From the NCBI GenBank assembly GCA_000434995.1, contig FR895327.1, forward strand, positions 50,735-62,489: DNA of 11,755 bases, read 5' to 3'. Position numbers and translations under genes: made by a program. Positions 1 through 6,814 of the stretch are shown here, in pieces. Within the stretch, counting starts at the first letter, position 1. The number at the start of each line of letters is the position of its first letter. The notes below the pieces were generated by a model. That model saw only the letters and a program-made list of their open reading frames with translations. It had not been told where the DNA came from and ran no database searches. This DNA comes from Firmicutes bacterium CAG:341. Lineage in GTDB: Bacteria; Bacillota; Clostridia; Oscillospirales; Acutalibacteraceae.

Positions 1-33
1 GCAACCACCTCCATTTACAAGGGAGGCAAAAAG
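1..33. repeat. Palindromic element at window edge, possibly part of a dispersed Clostridia repeat and/or the terminator of the radC operon
   Basis: CCTCC at 8-12 pairs with GGAGG at 22-26. The stem extends inward through TT/AA (14-15 with 19-20) with one mismatch (13/21) and a three-base loop, giving an eight-position stem. It is locally GC-rich in an AT-rich window. Read on the minus strand it lies about 60 bp after the radC stop codon, so it could end that transcript, although the bases that would form a U-tract lie outside the window. From memory, its style resembles short GC-rich palindromes scattered between genes in gut Clostridia. Copy number cannot be tested here, so the repeat assignment is an inference. 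Confidence 0.4.
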
Positions 34-83
34 GTTTATTTATTTTATTCGGCGCGTTTTAGCCACTTTATCGACAGTCTGAA

Positions 84-917
84 CTACCATTCATCATTCA
101 TGAAACTCATACGCAATGAAAAAGGTTCATCATTACCTATTATAATATGGTCAATAAAGTTAATATCAACACTTTGAAGAAGTTTATCGATTGAAACAGA
201 AAAGTTCAAATCTGCATCCGAAGCTTTACTTGAACCACCGGGATGATTATGAGTAAACAGCACACCCGAAGCTTTATCAATAATTGCAGATTCAAGAATT
301 TCGCGGGTATTTGACGGAGCGGTGTTGGCATTACCCTCACCTATCAAATGAAGATTTATTATAGAACCGTCATTATTGAGCGAAATCATATATAATTTTT
401 CGGTTTTCTCATACTTCAAAAGATTAGCACAATAAGCAATCGCTTCGCCGGAACAGTTAAGGTCGGTAACATTTTTATTTCTGTTTGTAATTACTCTTTT
501 GTTTAACTCCACAACCATTTTGATACCGACCGCAGCCGACTCACCGATACCGCTGACATTCATAAGCTGGTTAGCATCGGCATTAAGCACACCTTCAAGC
601 GAACCGAAACGGTTAATCAAATCATACGCAAGCTGTTTTACATCTTTTTGAGGAATGATTATTGATAAAAATAATTCAAGCAAATTGTGGTCAGGTGCAT
701 TTTCCATTCTGCCGAGGAGATATGTTCTCCTCATTCTCTGCCTATGCCCGTTTCTGCTCAAATTTGGATTAGATGAATTTACCGATACCTCATTAAAATT
801 CTTAATCGGATAATTTTCATCTAATGAATTTTCGTAATATTTATTTGTAAATCTGTCTTTATTTTTGTGGTCTGACAGAGCAAGACCAAAATTAAAATTT
901 GACAAATTATTTTTCAT
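84..917 (-). CDS. radC: RadC family protein (JAMM/MPN+ domain), DNA-repair-associated by family name
   Basis: This is a 277-residue RadC/UPF0758 family protein, full length at its C-terminus. Residues 1 to about 55 form an Asn-rich extension with no recognisable domain. Residues 57-140 match the family's N-terminal part, including a helix-hairpin-helix-like segment ending SGIGES (122-127), a fold that often contacts DNA. The C-terminal JAMM metal-binding site is intact: H223 and H225 in THNHPGG, followed by S233 and D236 (HxH-x7-SxxD). The name comes from an old E. coli assignment; the biochemical role of chromosomal RadC is unsettled, and neither peptidase nor nuclease activity can be claimed from sequence. 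The ATG at 917 has AGGA six bases upstream. The core domain begins upstream of the next internal Met, which supports this start. The gene is third in a minus-strand operon, 17 bp after the small cysteine-rich gene. The stop is TAG. Confidence 0.9.
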   Translation of the reverse strand: MKNNLSNFNFGLALSDHKNKDRFTNKYYENSLDENYPIKNFNEVSVNSSNPNLSRNGHRQRMRRTYLLGRMENAPDHNLLELFLSIIIPQKDVKQLAYDLINRFGSLEGVLNADANQLMNVSGIGESAAVGIKMVVELNKRVITNRNKNVTDLNCSGEAIAYCANLLKYEKTEKLYMISLNNDGSIINLHLIGEGNANTAPSNTREILESAIIDKASGVLFTHNHPGGSSKASDADLNFSVSIDKLLQSVDINFIDHIIIGNDEPFSLRMSFMNDEW

Positions 918-934
918 TTATTTTCCTAACCTTA

Positions 935-1186
935 TCACCATAATCTATTATCATAACAGGCACAATGTTTATCTTTAAGCAAGGCTCGAATTTCAACATA
1001 GCAGCCGCACTTAAGGCACATACCGGAAATCAGATAATCACAGTTTTTGCACTTTTCAAGTCTTAATTTATACCGCTTTTCATCAACCTTTAATGAATTA
1101 TCAAGATTATCTATATAATCGGATACAGTTTTGTATGAAGCTTTTTCACCGGCTTCAAGAAGCAGGCAGCGTTTACATTTTTTCAT
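935..1186 (-). CDS. Small nine-cysteine protein, DUF6171-like
   Basis: This 83-residue protein has nine cysteines: C4, C7, C46, C49, C57, C60, C62, C75 and C77. They form a CxxC pair near the N-terminus and a dense C-terminal cluster (CxxC, CxxCxC, CxC), with H74 beside the last pair. The pattern suggests one or two bound metal ions, zinc being most likely. The C-terminal block (CLKCGCYVE, then CxC and a terminal Trp) matches what I recall of the uncharacterised DUF6171 family of Bacillota; the function is unknown. Residues 10-45 are charged, helical-looking and free of cysteine. There is no signal peptide or membrane segment, so it is probably cytoplasmic. The ATG shares one base with the stop of the upstream GH51 gene (TAATG), and I see no Shine-Dalgarno sequence before it. 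Translation therefore probably depends on coupling to the upstream gene, which supports this being a real gene. Confidence 0.8.
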   Translation of the reverse strand: MKKCKRCLLLEAGEKASYKTVSDYIDNLDNSLKVDEKRYKLRLEKCKNCDYLISGMCLKCGCYVEIRALLKDKHCACYDNRLW

Positions 1187-2670
1187 TATTCAATTATAAA
1201 TTTAACAACACTGCAAGCAGGAAGTGTAGCTGTGAATCCGTCTTTTAGCTGCCTGAAATCAGTAAATTCTTCAATTTTAACATTATCGCCATTTTCAAAA
1301 TCGTTTTTATCATGTATATCACCGCAAAGAATTTCCGCTTTAATGCTTTTAATCTTTCTGTCGGCAATTTGGCATTTAATTTTAGCCGGCTTTTTATCTG
1401 ACACATTTGCAATCGTAGAATAAATTACACCGTTTTCATCTATTGAAGCCGATTCTATAAGCATAGGACAGGACCTTTTTGCTTCTTTAGATTCAATAGT
1501 ATCAGATGTAATAAACGAGCCGAGAAGCATATTATTTTGATGTTCTTTAAACATTTTAAATACATAATATGTAGGTGTTAACACCATTTTTTCGGCATCG
1601 GTCAAAATCATTGCCTGAAGCACATTGACGGTTTGAGCTATATTTGCCATCATAATTCTGTCGCTGTGCTTATTAAAAATATTAAGTGTTAATGCGGCAA
1701 CCATAGCATCACGCATAGTATTTTGCTGATAAAGAAATCCAGGATTAGTTCCGGGTTCAACATCATACCAAGTACCCCATTCATCAACAATAAGCTGTAC
1801 CCACTGCTGTGGGTTAATTGAATTCATAACAGCAATATGATTATTGATAAGTTCTTCAATTCTGTATGCTTTTGCAATAGTTTTATAATATTCTTTAGTA
1901 TCAAATTGAGTAGCTGAACCTTTATGTTCCCAAGTATCCCCGGGAATAGTATAATAATGCAGTGATATACCCTGTGCGTGATGCTTTACTTTATCCATTA
2001 CCTCTCTTGTCCAGTGATAATCATCAACATTAGGGCCACAGGCAATGCGCTTTATTTTATTTGCACTGTCATAATCACGCACATATGTATTATATCTCTT
2101 ATATAAGCAGCCATAATATTCAGGGTCCATATTTCCGCCGCAACCCCAAGATTCGTTTCCTACACCGAAATATTTAATTTTCCAAGGCTTTTCCTGACCG
2201 TTTTTCTTGCGAAGTTCAGCCATTGGCGATACCCCGTCAAAAGTCATATATTCAACCCATTCGTTCATTTCTTCAACTGTGCCGGAACCCACATTTCCGT
2301 TAATGTAAGTATCACAACCAAGCTGGCGGCAAAGTTCAAAATATTCGTGCGTACCGAATGAATTATCTTCAACAACACCACCCCAATGAGTATTAACCAT
2401 TTTTTTACGGTTAGATAAATCACCTATGCCGTCTTTCCAATGGTATTCATCTGCAAAGCAACCGCCCGGCCATCTTAAAACAGGTATGCCCATATCTTTA
2501 AGCGCATTTACAACATCAATTCTCATTCCGTTCACATTAGGAATTTTAGAATCCTTGCCGACGAAAATACCCTCATAAATACATCTGCCGAGATGTTCTG
2601 AAAAATGACCATAAATATCCTTGTTGATTTTACTCACTTTATGATTTGGGTTAATCAAGTATTTCTCCAT
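1186..2670 (-). CDS. abfA: Intracellular alpha-L-arabinofuranosidase, glycoside hydrolase family 51
   Basis: This 494-residue enzyme is predicted to release terminal alpha-L-arabinofuranosyl residues from arabinan- or arabinoxylan-derived oligosaccharides by the retaining GH51 mechanism. The acid/base is E173 in GNESWGCGG and the nucleophile is E297 in VDEWG. The N-terminal motifs GHFSEHLGRCIYEGI (21-35) and LRWPGGCFADEYHW (65-78) are typical of the family. Residues to about 380 form the TIM barrel and about 385-494 the C-terminal beta domain. Length and catalytic positions are close to those of the roughly 500-residue intracellular Geobacillus-type enzymes. There is no signal peptide, so the substrates are probably imported oligosaccharides. 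The ATG at 2670 follows AGGAG with a six-base spacer. It is first in a minus-strand operon with the cysteine-rich protein and radC. No sugar transporter or other arabinose gene is visible nearby. Family assignment is very secure; the exact substrate is not. Confidence 0.95.
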   Translation of the reverse strand: MEKYLINPNHKVSKINKDIYGHFSEHLGRCIYEGIFVGKDSKIPNVNGMRIDVVNALKDMGIPVLRWPGGCFADEYHWKDGIGDLSNRKKMVNTHWGGVVEDNSFGTHEYFELCRQLGCDTYINGNVGSGTVEEMNEWVEYMTFDGVSPMAELRKKNGQEKPWKIKYFGVGNESWGCGGNMDPEYYGCLYKRYNTYVRDYDSANKIKRIACGPNVDDYHWTREVMDKVKHHAQGISLHYYTIPGDTWEHKGSATQFDTKEYYKTIAKAYRIEELINNHIAVMNSINPQQWVQLIVDEWGTWYDVEPGTNPGFLYQQNTMRDAMVAALTLNIFNKHSDRIMMANIAQTVNVLQAMILTDAEKMVLTPTYYVFKMFKEHQNNMLLGSFITSDTIESKEAKRSCPMLIESASIDENGVIYSTIANVSDKKPAKIKCQIADRKIKSIKAEILCGDIHDKNDFENGDNVKIEEFTDFRQLKDGFTATLPACSVVKFIIE

Positions 2671-2709
2671 AAAATTCTCCTAAATACGCAAATTATTAAA
2701 TATAATAAA

Positions 2710-2738
2710 ACGATAACACATCAATTTAACTTTGTCAA
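2710..2738 (-). promoter_or_regulatory. Promoter of the GH51-DUF6171-radC operon
   Basis: On the minus strand a perfect -35 TTGACA (2738-2733) is separated by 17 bp from TATCGT (2715-2710), a four-of-six match to the -10 consensus. Transcription would start near 2703, leaving a leader of roughly 33 nt that carries the AGGAG ribosome binding site of the GH51 gene. The leader is too short for a riboswitch. Confidence 0.55.
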
Positions 2739-2753
2739 TAATCACTATAAATA

Positions 2754-2782
2754 TTGACTTTAAACAAAAATGAGATTATCAT
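2754..2782 (+). promoter_or_regulatory. Promoter of the M24 peptidase gene
   Basis: TTGACT (2754-2759) and TATCAT (2777-2782) are separated by 17 bp, each a five-of-six consensus match. The predicted transcript start is about 2788-2790. That lies just inside the first possible ATG (2785), so a transcript from here could only use the second ATG at 2809. It sits back-to-back with the minus-strand promoter; the two -35 boxes are 15 bp apart. Confidence 0.6.
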
Positions 2783-2798
2783 AAATGAGTAAGAAAGT

Positions 2799-2802
2799 AG
2801 GT
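2799..2802 (+). promoter_or_regulatory. Ribosome binding site that favours the ATG at 2809
   Basis: AGGT within AAGTAGGTAATAAAATG lies six bases before the second in-frame ATG (2809). The first ATG (2785) has no good Shine-Dalgarno sequence in front of it. Together with the promoter position, this favours the downstream start. Confidence 0.55.
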
Positions 2803-2808
2803 AATAAA

Positions 2809-3885
2809 ATGTATATAAATATTGAAAAAGTTGCTAAATTAGTAAATGATAAAAAATGCGATGCTATAATCCTGTTTAACGAAAGCAATATGCATTATAT
2901 ATGTTCATTTTCGCCGAGTGAGGGTGTAATTATCGTTACAAAAGGGGCAAGTGCTTATCACATTGTTGACTCACGCTACACGGAAATTGCGCAAATAAAT
3001 GCACAAAAAACAGGTGTTAAAGTTATTGAAATAAAAACATCATTCAGTGATACCGCAAAAGAAATAATTGAAAAAGAAAACATAAAAAAGCTTTTATATG
3101 AAAATGAGACAATTTCACTTCTTCAATATAAAACATATACGCAAAAATTCAGCGGATGTGAATTTGTTGAACTAAACCACGAATTGATGCTTTTGAGAAA
3201 TAAAAAAGAGCCTTTTGAAATTGAACTTATGAAAGAAGCAAATAATATTGCCGAAAAATCATTTTTAGAGTTATTAAATGAAGTTAAAGCAGGAAAAACA
3301 GAAAAAGAACTTGCATCTTTATTTGATTACATAATGGCAAAAAACGGCTCTGAAAAAGTCAGCTTTGATACAATTCTTCTCACCGGTACACACACATCAA
3401 TGCCACACGGTACACCGAGTGACAGAAAAGTGCAAGCAGGTGACTTTGTCCTTTTTGATTTCGGTGCAACATATAAGGGTTACCATTCGGATATGACAAG
3501 AACAATTGCAATAGACCATGCAACCGATGAAATGGAAGAAGCGTACGAGCTTGTTTTAAAAGCACAGCTTGAAGGAATAAAAGCACTAAGCGCAGGGCAA
3601 AAATGTGCAGATGTGTACCAAAAAGCTTATGATGTTTTAGATAAAAAAGATATGGCAAAATATTTCAGGCATAGCTTAGGACACGGAGTAGGACTTGACA
3701 TACACGAGGGATATAACGCATCCCCAAGAAGCAAAGACACTTATGAAATAGGCAATGTAACATCAATTGAACCCGGAATTTACATACCGAATAAATTTGG
3801 AATAAGAATTGAAGATTTGCTTTATATTTCACCAAGAGGAAGAGAAAACCTTTCAAAAATAACTAAAAAACTGATAATATTATAA
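2809..3885 (+). CDS. M24 family metallopeptidase, Xaa-Pro aminopeptidase (aminopeptidase P)-like
   Basis: The product is predicted to be a cytoplasmic dinuclear-metal aminopeptidase removing N-terminal residues that precede proline, probably in peptide turnover. The frame is open from an ATG at 2785 (366 residues). I chose 2809 (358 residues) because the promoter, ribosome binding site and family N-terminus (Met shortly before the IEKVAKLVNDKKCDAII segment) all fit it. Residues 1 to about 125 form the creatinase-like N-terminal domain and the rest is the pita-bread catalytic domain. In 358-residue numbering the five metal ligands are present: D217 (FDFG), D228 (HSDMTR), H292 (LGHGVG), E321 (SIEPG) and E335 (RIED). 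The conserved His in MPHGTPSDRK is at 200. The C-terminus is complete. The gene is monocistronic and converges on trkH across a shared terminator. Prolidase or another M24 specificity cannot be excluded from sequence alone. Confidence 0.92.
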   Translation: MYINIEKVAKLVNDKKCDAIILFNESNMHYICSFSPSEGVIIVTKGASAYHIVDSRYTEIAQINAQKTGVKVIEIKTSFSDTAKEIIEKENIKKLLYENETISLLQYKTYTQKFSGCEFVELNHELMLLRNKKEPFEIELMKEANNIAEKSFLELLNEVKAGKTEKELASLFDYIMAKNGSEKVSFDTILLTGTHTSMPHGTPSDRKVQAGDFVLFDFGATYKGYHSDMTRTIAIDHATDEMEEAYELVLKAQLEGIKALSAGQKCADVYQKAYDVLDKKDMAKYFRHSLGHGVGLDIHEGYNASPRSKDTYEIGNVTSIEPGIYIPNKFGIRIEDLLYISPRGRENLSKITKKLIIL

Positions 3886-3889
3886 AAAA

Positions 3890-3936
3890 ATAACCACTGA
3901 CTTATTCAATAAATAAACGAACAAGTCAGTGGTTAT
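3890..3936. terminator. Strong hairpin terminator between convergent genes, best on the minus strand
   Basis: An 18-bp stem (3890-3907 with 3919-3936) encloses an 11-base loop. On the minus strand every position pairs, counting one U-G wobble, and the stem is followed by a run of Us (complement of 3889-3884), so it should end the ABC-trkA-trkH transcript. On the plus strand the same position is an A-C mismatch and the following tract is a looser T-rich stretch (3939-3950). It probably also serves the M24 gene, whose stop is five bases before it. Confidence 0.88.
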
Positions 3937-3944
3937 ATCATTTA

Positions 3945-5426
3945 TTATTTTGCCTTTTTCCAAGTAATCGGTGAAAAAAGAACTATTATCGGGAAAAGTT
4001 CAAGCCTGCCTGCAAGCATATCAATAATTAAAACTATTTTAGACGGTAAACTTAAAAATTCAAAATTTTTAGTTGGGCCGAGTGCCTCAAGCCCCGGGCC
4101 TATATTATTAAAGCAAGCAACAACACCTGAAAAACAAGTTGTTATACTGCAATTTTCAAACATTGATAAAAATAAGGTTGAAATTATCAGAAAAGCAACA
4201 TAAATGATTAAATAAACATCAACACCACGAAGAACTTTTGCATCAACTACTCTTTTATTCATCCTAACTTTGATTACTGTATTAGGGCGGGTTGAAAGCC
4301 TTAAATCACGGAAAATTTGCTTGGTATAAAGTACAATTCTTGAGACTTTGATACCTCCGCCTGTTGAACCGGCACAGCAACCGATACACATAGCAACCAA
4401 AAGCAATATTTTAGAAAATGAAGGCCACATATCAAAATCGGCTGTACCGAATCCCGTTGTACTCATACAAGTGTTAACAGCAAAAAAAGAATCACGAATT
4501 GCATCAAAAAAATTAGAATATGAACCCATAATATTAAGAGTAATTAAAATTATAAATGTAAGGTTAATAATTACATATGTTCTAAATTCTTCATCTTTAA
4601 AAGCTTCCTTATATTTTTTAGTAAGCAAAAAGAAATACAAATTAAAGTTAACACCGAAAAGGAACATAAAAACTACGCATACCCATTCTACAAACTTGTT
4701 GTGATACCCTAAAATTGAATCATTAAGTACGCTGAAACCTCCTGTACCGGCAGTTGCAAATGAAGTGACAACACTGTCAAAAAGTCTTAAGTTTTTGCCT
4801 GTTATCCTTGTTCCGAAAAACAAAATCAAAATTTGAATAACAGTCATAACAGAATAAATTATATAAAGTGACCTTGCACTTTCAGATATTTTAGGTGTAA
4901 CTTTACCTGCCATTGGGCCTGGAACTTCAGCTTTCATAACATACATTGAATTGCTGTTTGATTTAGGAACAATTGCAATAAGAAATGAAAGTATACCCAT
5001 TCCACCAATCCAGTGAGTAAAACTGCGCCAAAAAAGAATCGATTTAGGCAAAGATTCAATTTCATTTAATACAGTTGCACCGGTGGTGGTAAAACCTGAT
5101 GTGGTTTCAAAAAAAGCATTAACAAAATTAGGAATTGCGCCGCTTATAATAAACGGAAGTGAGCCAAACAGTGACACAAGTATCCAACCCAAGCCGCATA
5201 TAACCAAACCTTCGCGTGCATAAATTTTAACCGATTGTGGCTTAAAAAGCTTTAATAATTGGCCAAGGAAAAGCAACAGTGCAACGGGAATAACGAAAGA
5301 TATATAATCAGCCTCTTGAAAACCCTGCAAATTATAATAAACCGAAACAAAAAGCGGCAAAAGCATCAAAAGGCCTAAAATATTCATAATTTTACCAAGA
5401 ACATAAAAAACAGACCTGTAATTCAT
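3945..5426 (-). CDS. trkH: TrkH family potassium uptake protein, channel subunit
   Basis: This 493-residue integral membrane protein is the ion-translocating subunit of a Trk/Ktr-type K+ uptake system. It has the four-fold membrane-pore-membrane repeat with all four selectivity-filter segments: TTTGA (113-117), TAGTGGFS (225-232), STTGFGT (322-328) and NIGPGL (441-446), each centred on the conserved filter glycine. The intramembrane gate loop CAGSTGGGIK (351-360) is also present. The length and the additional N-terminal hydrophobic helices (about 8-30 and 41-61) suit TrkH rather than the shorter KtrB. The C-terminus (GRLELFPIIVLF) is complete. The ATG at 5426 follows AAGGAG, which overlaps the TAA stop of trkA; the ten-base gap implies translational coupling. 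It is last in the operon, before the hairpin terminator. Assignment to the family is secure. Na+ versus H+ coupling cannot be read from the sequence. Confidence 0.95.
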   Translation of the reverse strand: MNYRSVFYVLGKIMNILGLLMLLPLFVSVYYNLQGFQEADYISFVIPVALLLFLGQLLKLFKPQSVKIYAREGLVICGLGWILVSLFGSLPFIISGAIPNFVNAFFETTSGFTTTGATVLNEIESLPKSILFWRSFTHWIGGMGILSFLIAIVPKSNSNSMYVMKAEVPGPMAGKVTPKISESARSLYIIYSVMTVIQILILFFGTRITGKNLRLFDSVVTSFATAGTGGFSVLNDSILGYHNKFVEWVCVVFMFLFGVNFNLYFFLLTKKYKEAFKDEEFRTYVIINLTFIILITLNIMGSYSNFFDAIRDSFFAVNTCMSTTGFGTADFDMWPSFSKILLLVAMCIGCCAGSTGGGIKVSRIVLYTKQIFRDLRLSTRPNTVIKVRMNKRVVDAKVLRGVDVYLIIYVAFLIISTLFLSMFENCSITTCFSGVVACFNNIGPGLEALGPTKNFEFLSLPSKIVLIIDMLAGRLELFPIIVLFSPITWKKAK

Positions 5427-5436
5427 ACCCTGCTCC

Positions 5437-6795
5437 TTACGATAAAATATCGTTTAAACTATATATTTTTGTATCTTTTGAAACAATAATAACTCTGTCG
5501 TTTTCTTTGATAACATCAGAGCCTGTCGGGAATATAGTTTTATTTTTACGCTGTATTGCCGCTATCAAAATATCTTTTTTGATTTTAAGAGTTGAAATAG
5601 GCTTATTTAAAAACTTAATATCCCCGCCGGCCGCAAATTCAATAGCTTCAATTTTACCGTCTACAAGCTTGTAAAGTGTTTTCATATTTGATGAACTTAC
5701 ACTTGACCTTGCTCTTACATATTGGGTAATAATATCACTTGTTATTTCAGAAATATTAACATATGATTCCATACCCATTTTTGTAAGCATTCGGCTTAAA
5801 TTTTGATTGTTAATTTTTGTGATATTTTTAGGAACGCCAATACTTTCACTATACATTGAAACAAGGAAATTGACTTCATCGGTATCGGTTAAAGTAACAA
5901 CTGCATCGACCTTATCAATACCCTCTTCCGCAAGAAGTTCATAATCACCGGCGTCACCGTTTATTATTGTAGCTTTAGGGCAATGTTCATAAAGCTTATC
6001 ACAATTATTCTTATTTTTTTCAATTACTACTACATCTTTGCCTGAAGCTGTAAGCATATTGCAAAGATAAATTGAAATTCTTGAACCGCCTATAAGCATT
6101 ACGCTTTTTACATTAGTTGATTTTTTAGCTATAAGTTCCTTAACTATTTTTCCCAAATCGTGATGAGAACCGGTAATGTGAAGAATATCACCGGGTAAAA
6201 TAATAAAATCACCGTTTGGAATAAATACATCATCTCCGCGGCAAACCGCACAAATAATGAAAGAGTTAATAAATTTATTTGGAATTTCACTTATTTTGCG
6301 ATTAGCCAAAAGGCTTGTTTCAGAAACTTTCAAACCTGCCATATGTATTCTGCCGTGAGAAAACGACTCAACGGTAGAAGCTGACGGAAATTGCAAAATG
6401 CGAAATATTTCAAGAGCTGCCGCAAAATCGGGATTTATCATCATCGAAATGCCGAGTTCATCACGCATAAAATTCATTTGTGCCGAATACTCAGGATTTC
6501 TTACACGGGCTATTGTATGCTTTGCGCCCATTTTTCTTGCAATAAGGCAGGACAAAATATTTTTTTCATCAGAAGGAGTTGTACAAATAAGCAAGTCACA
6601 ATTCTTCATATCAGCTTCTTCTAACACATTATAATGCGTTGCGCTGCCACCGACACCTTGAACATCAAGCATTTCAGCAAGCTTTTCAACTTTATCTTCG
6701 TTAATGTCAATAACAGTTATATCGTGATTTTCTGCTGTCAGCGTTTTTGCAAGCATAACACCGAGTTTACCTGCACCGATGATAGTAATTTTCAT
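5437..6795 (-). CDS. trkA: TrkA, cytoplasmic NAD-binding regulatory subunit of the Trk potassium system
   Basis: This 452-residue soluble protein has two tandem RCK units, the usual TrkA layout. RCK-N 1 (about 1-120) has the Rossmann motif GAGKLG (7-12) and an acidic residue, D30, at the end of strand two, as in NAD(H) binders. RCK-C 1 is about 140-225. RCK-N 2 (about 230-345) begins LIGGSRIS, where the last glycine of the GxGxxG pattern is serine; I recall this as common in Bacillota TrkA. E259 takes the acidic position. RCK-C 2 spans about 370-450. It is expected to form a ring under TrkH and gate it in response to nucleotides. The ATG at 6795 follows a strong GAGGAGG site located in the 19-base gap after the ABC gene. 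It is co-directional with trkH and ten bases from it, as expected for subunits of one complex. Confidence 0.95.
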   Translation of the reverse strand: MKITIIGAGKLGVMLAKTLTAENHDITVIDINEDKVEKLAEMLDVQGVGGSATHYNVLEEADMKNCDLLICTTPSDEKNILSCLIARKMGAKHTIARVRNPEYSAQMNFMRDELGISMMINPDFAAALEIFRILQFPSASTVESFSHGRIHMAGLKVSETSLLANRKISEIPNKFINSFIICAVCRGDDVFIPNGDFIILPGDILHITGSHHDLGKIVKELIAKKSTNVKSVMLIGGSRISIYLCNMLTASGKDVVVIEKNKNNCDKLYEHCPKATIINGDAGDYELLAEEGIDKVDAVVTLTDTDEVNFLVSMYSESIGVPKNITKINNQNLSRMLTKMGMESYVNISEITSDIITQYVRARSSVSSSNMKTLYKLVDGKIEAIEFAAGGDIKFLNKPISTLKIKKDILIAAIQRKNKTIFPTGSDVIKENDRVIIVSKDTKIYSLNDILS

Positions 6796-6814
6796 AAATT
6801 ATCCTCCTCAAACA

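Noticed and set aside
1..177. Plus-strand frame open from the window edge through the palindrome and into the antisense of the radC 3' end (58 codons, no start seen).
   Set aside because: It overlaps radC in antisense, has no visible start or ribosome binding site, and resembles spurious frames that run through GC-rich repeats. The sequence left of the window would be needed to revive it.
2671..2784. Possible small RNA or riboswitch in the divergent intergenic region.
   Set aside because: Both promoters leave leaders of only about 20-33 nt, and no stable structured element is visible apart from the -35-associated inverted repeat.
3380..3856. Minus-strand open frames of 92 and 63 codons inside the M24 gene.
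   Set aside because: They lie entirely antisense to a gene with all catalytic residues intact, and their products show no recognisable family features.
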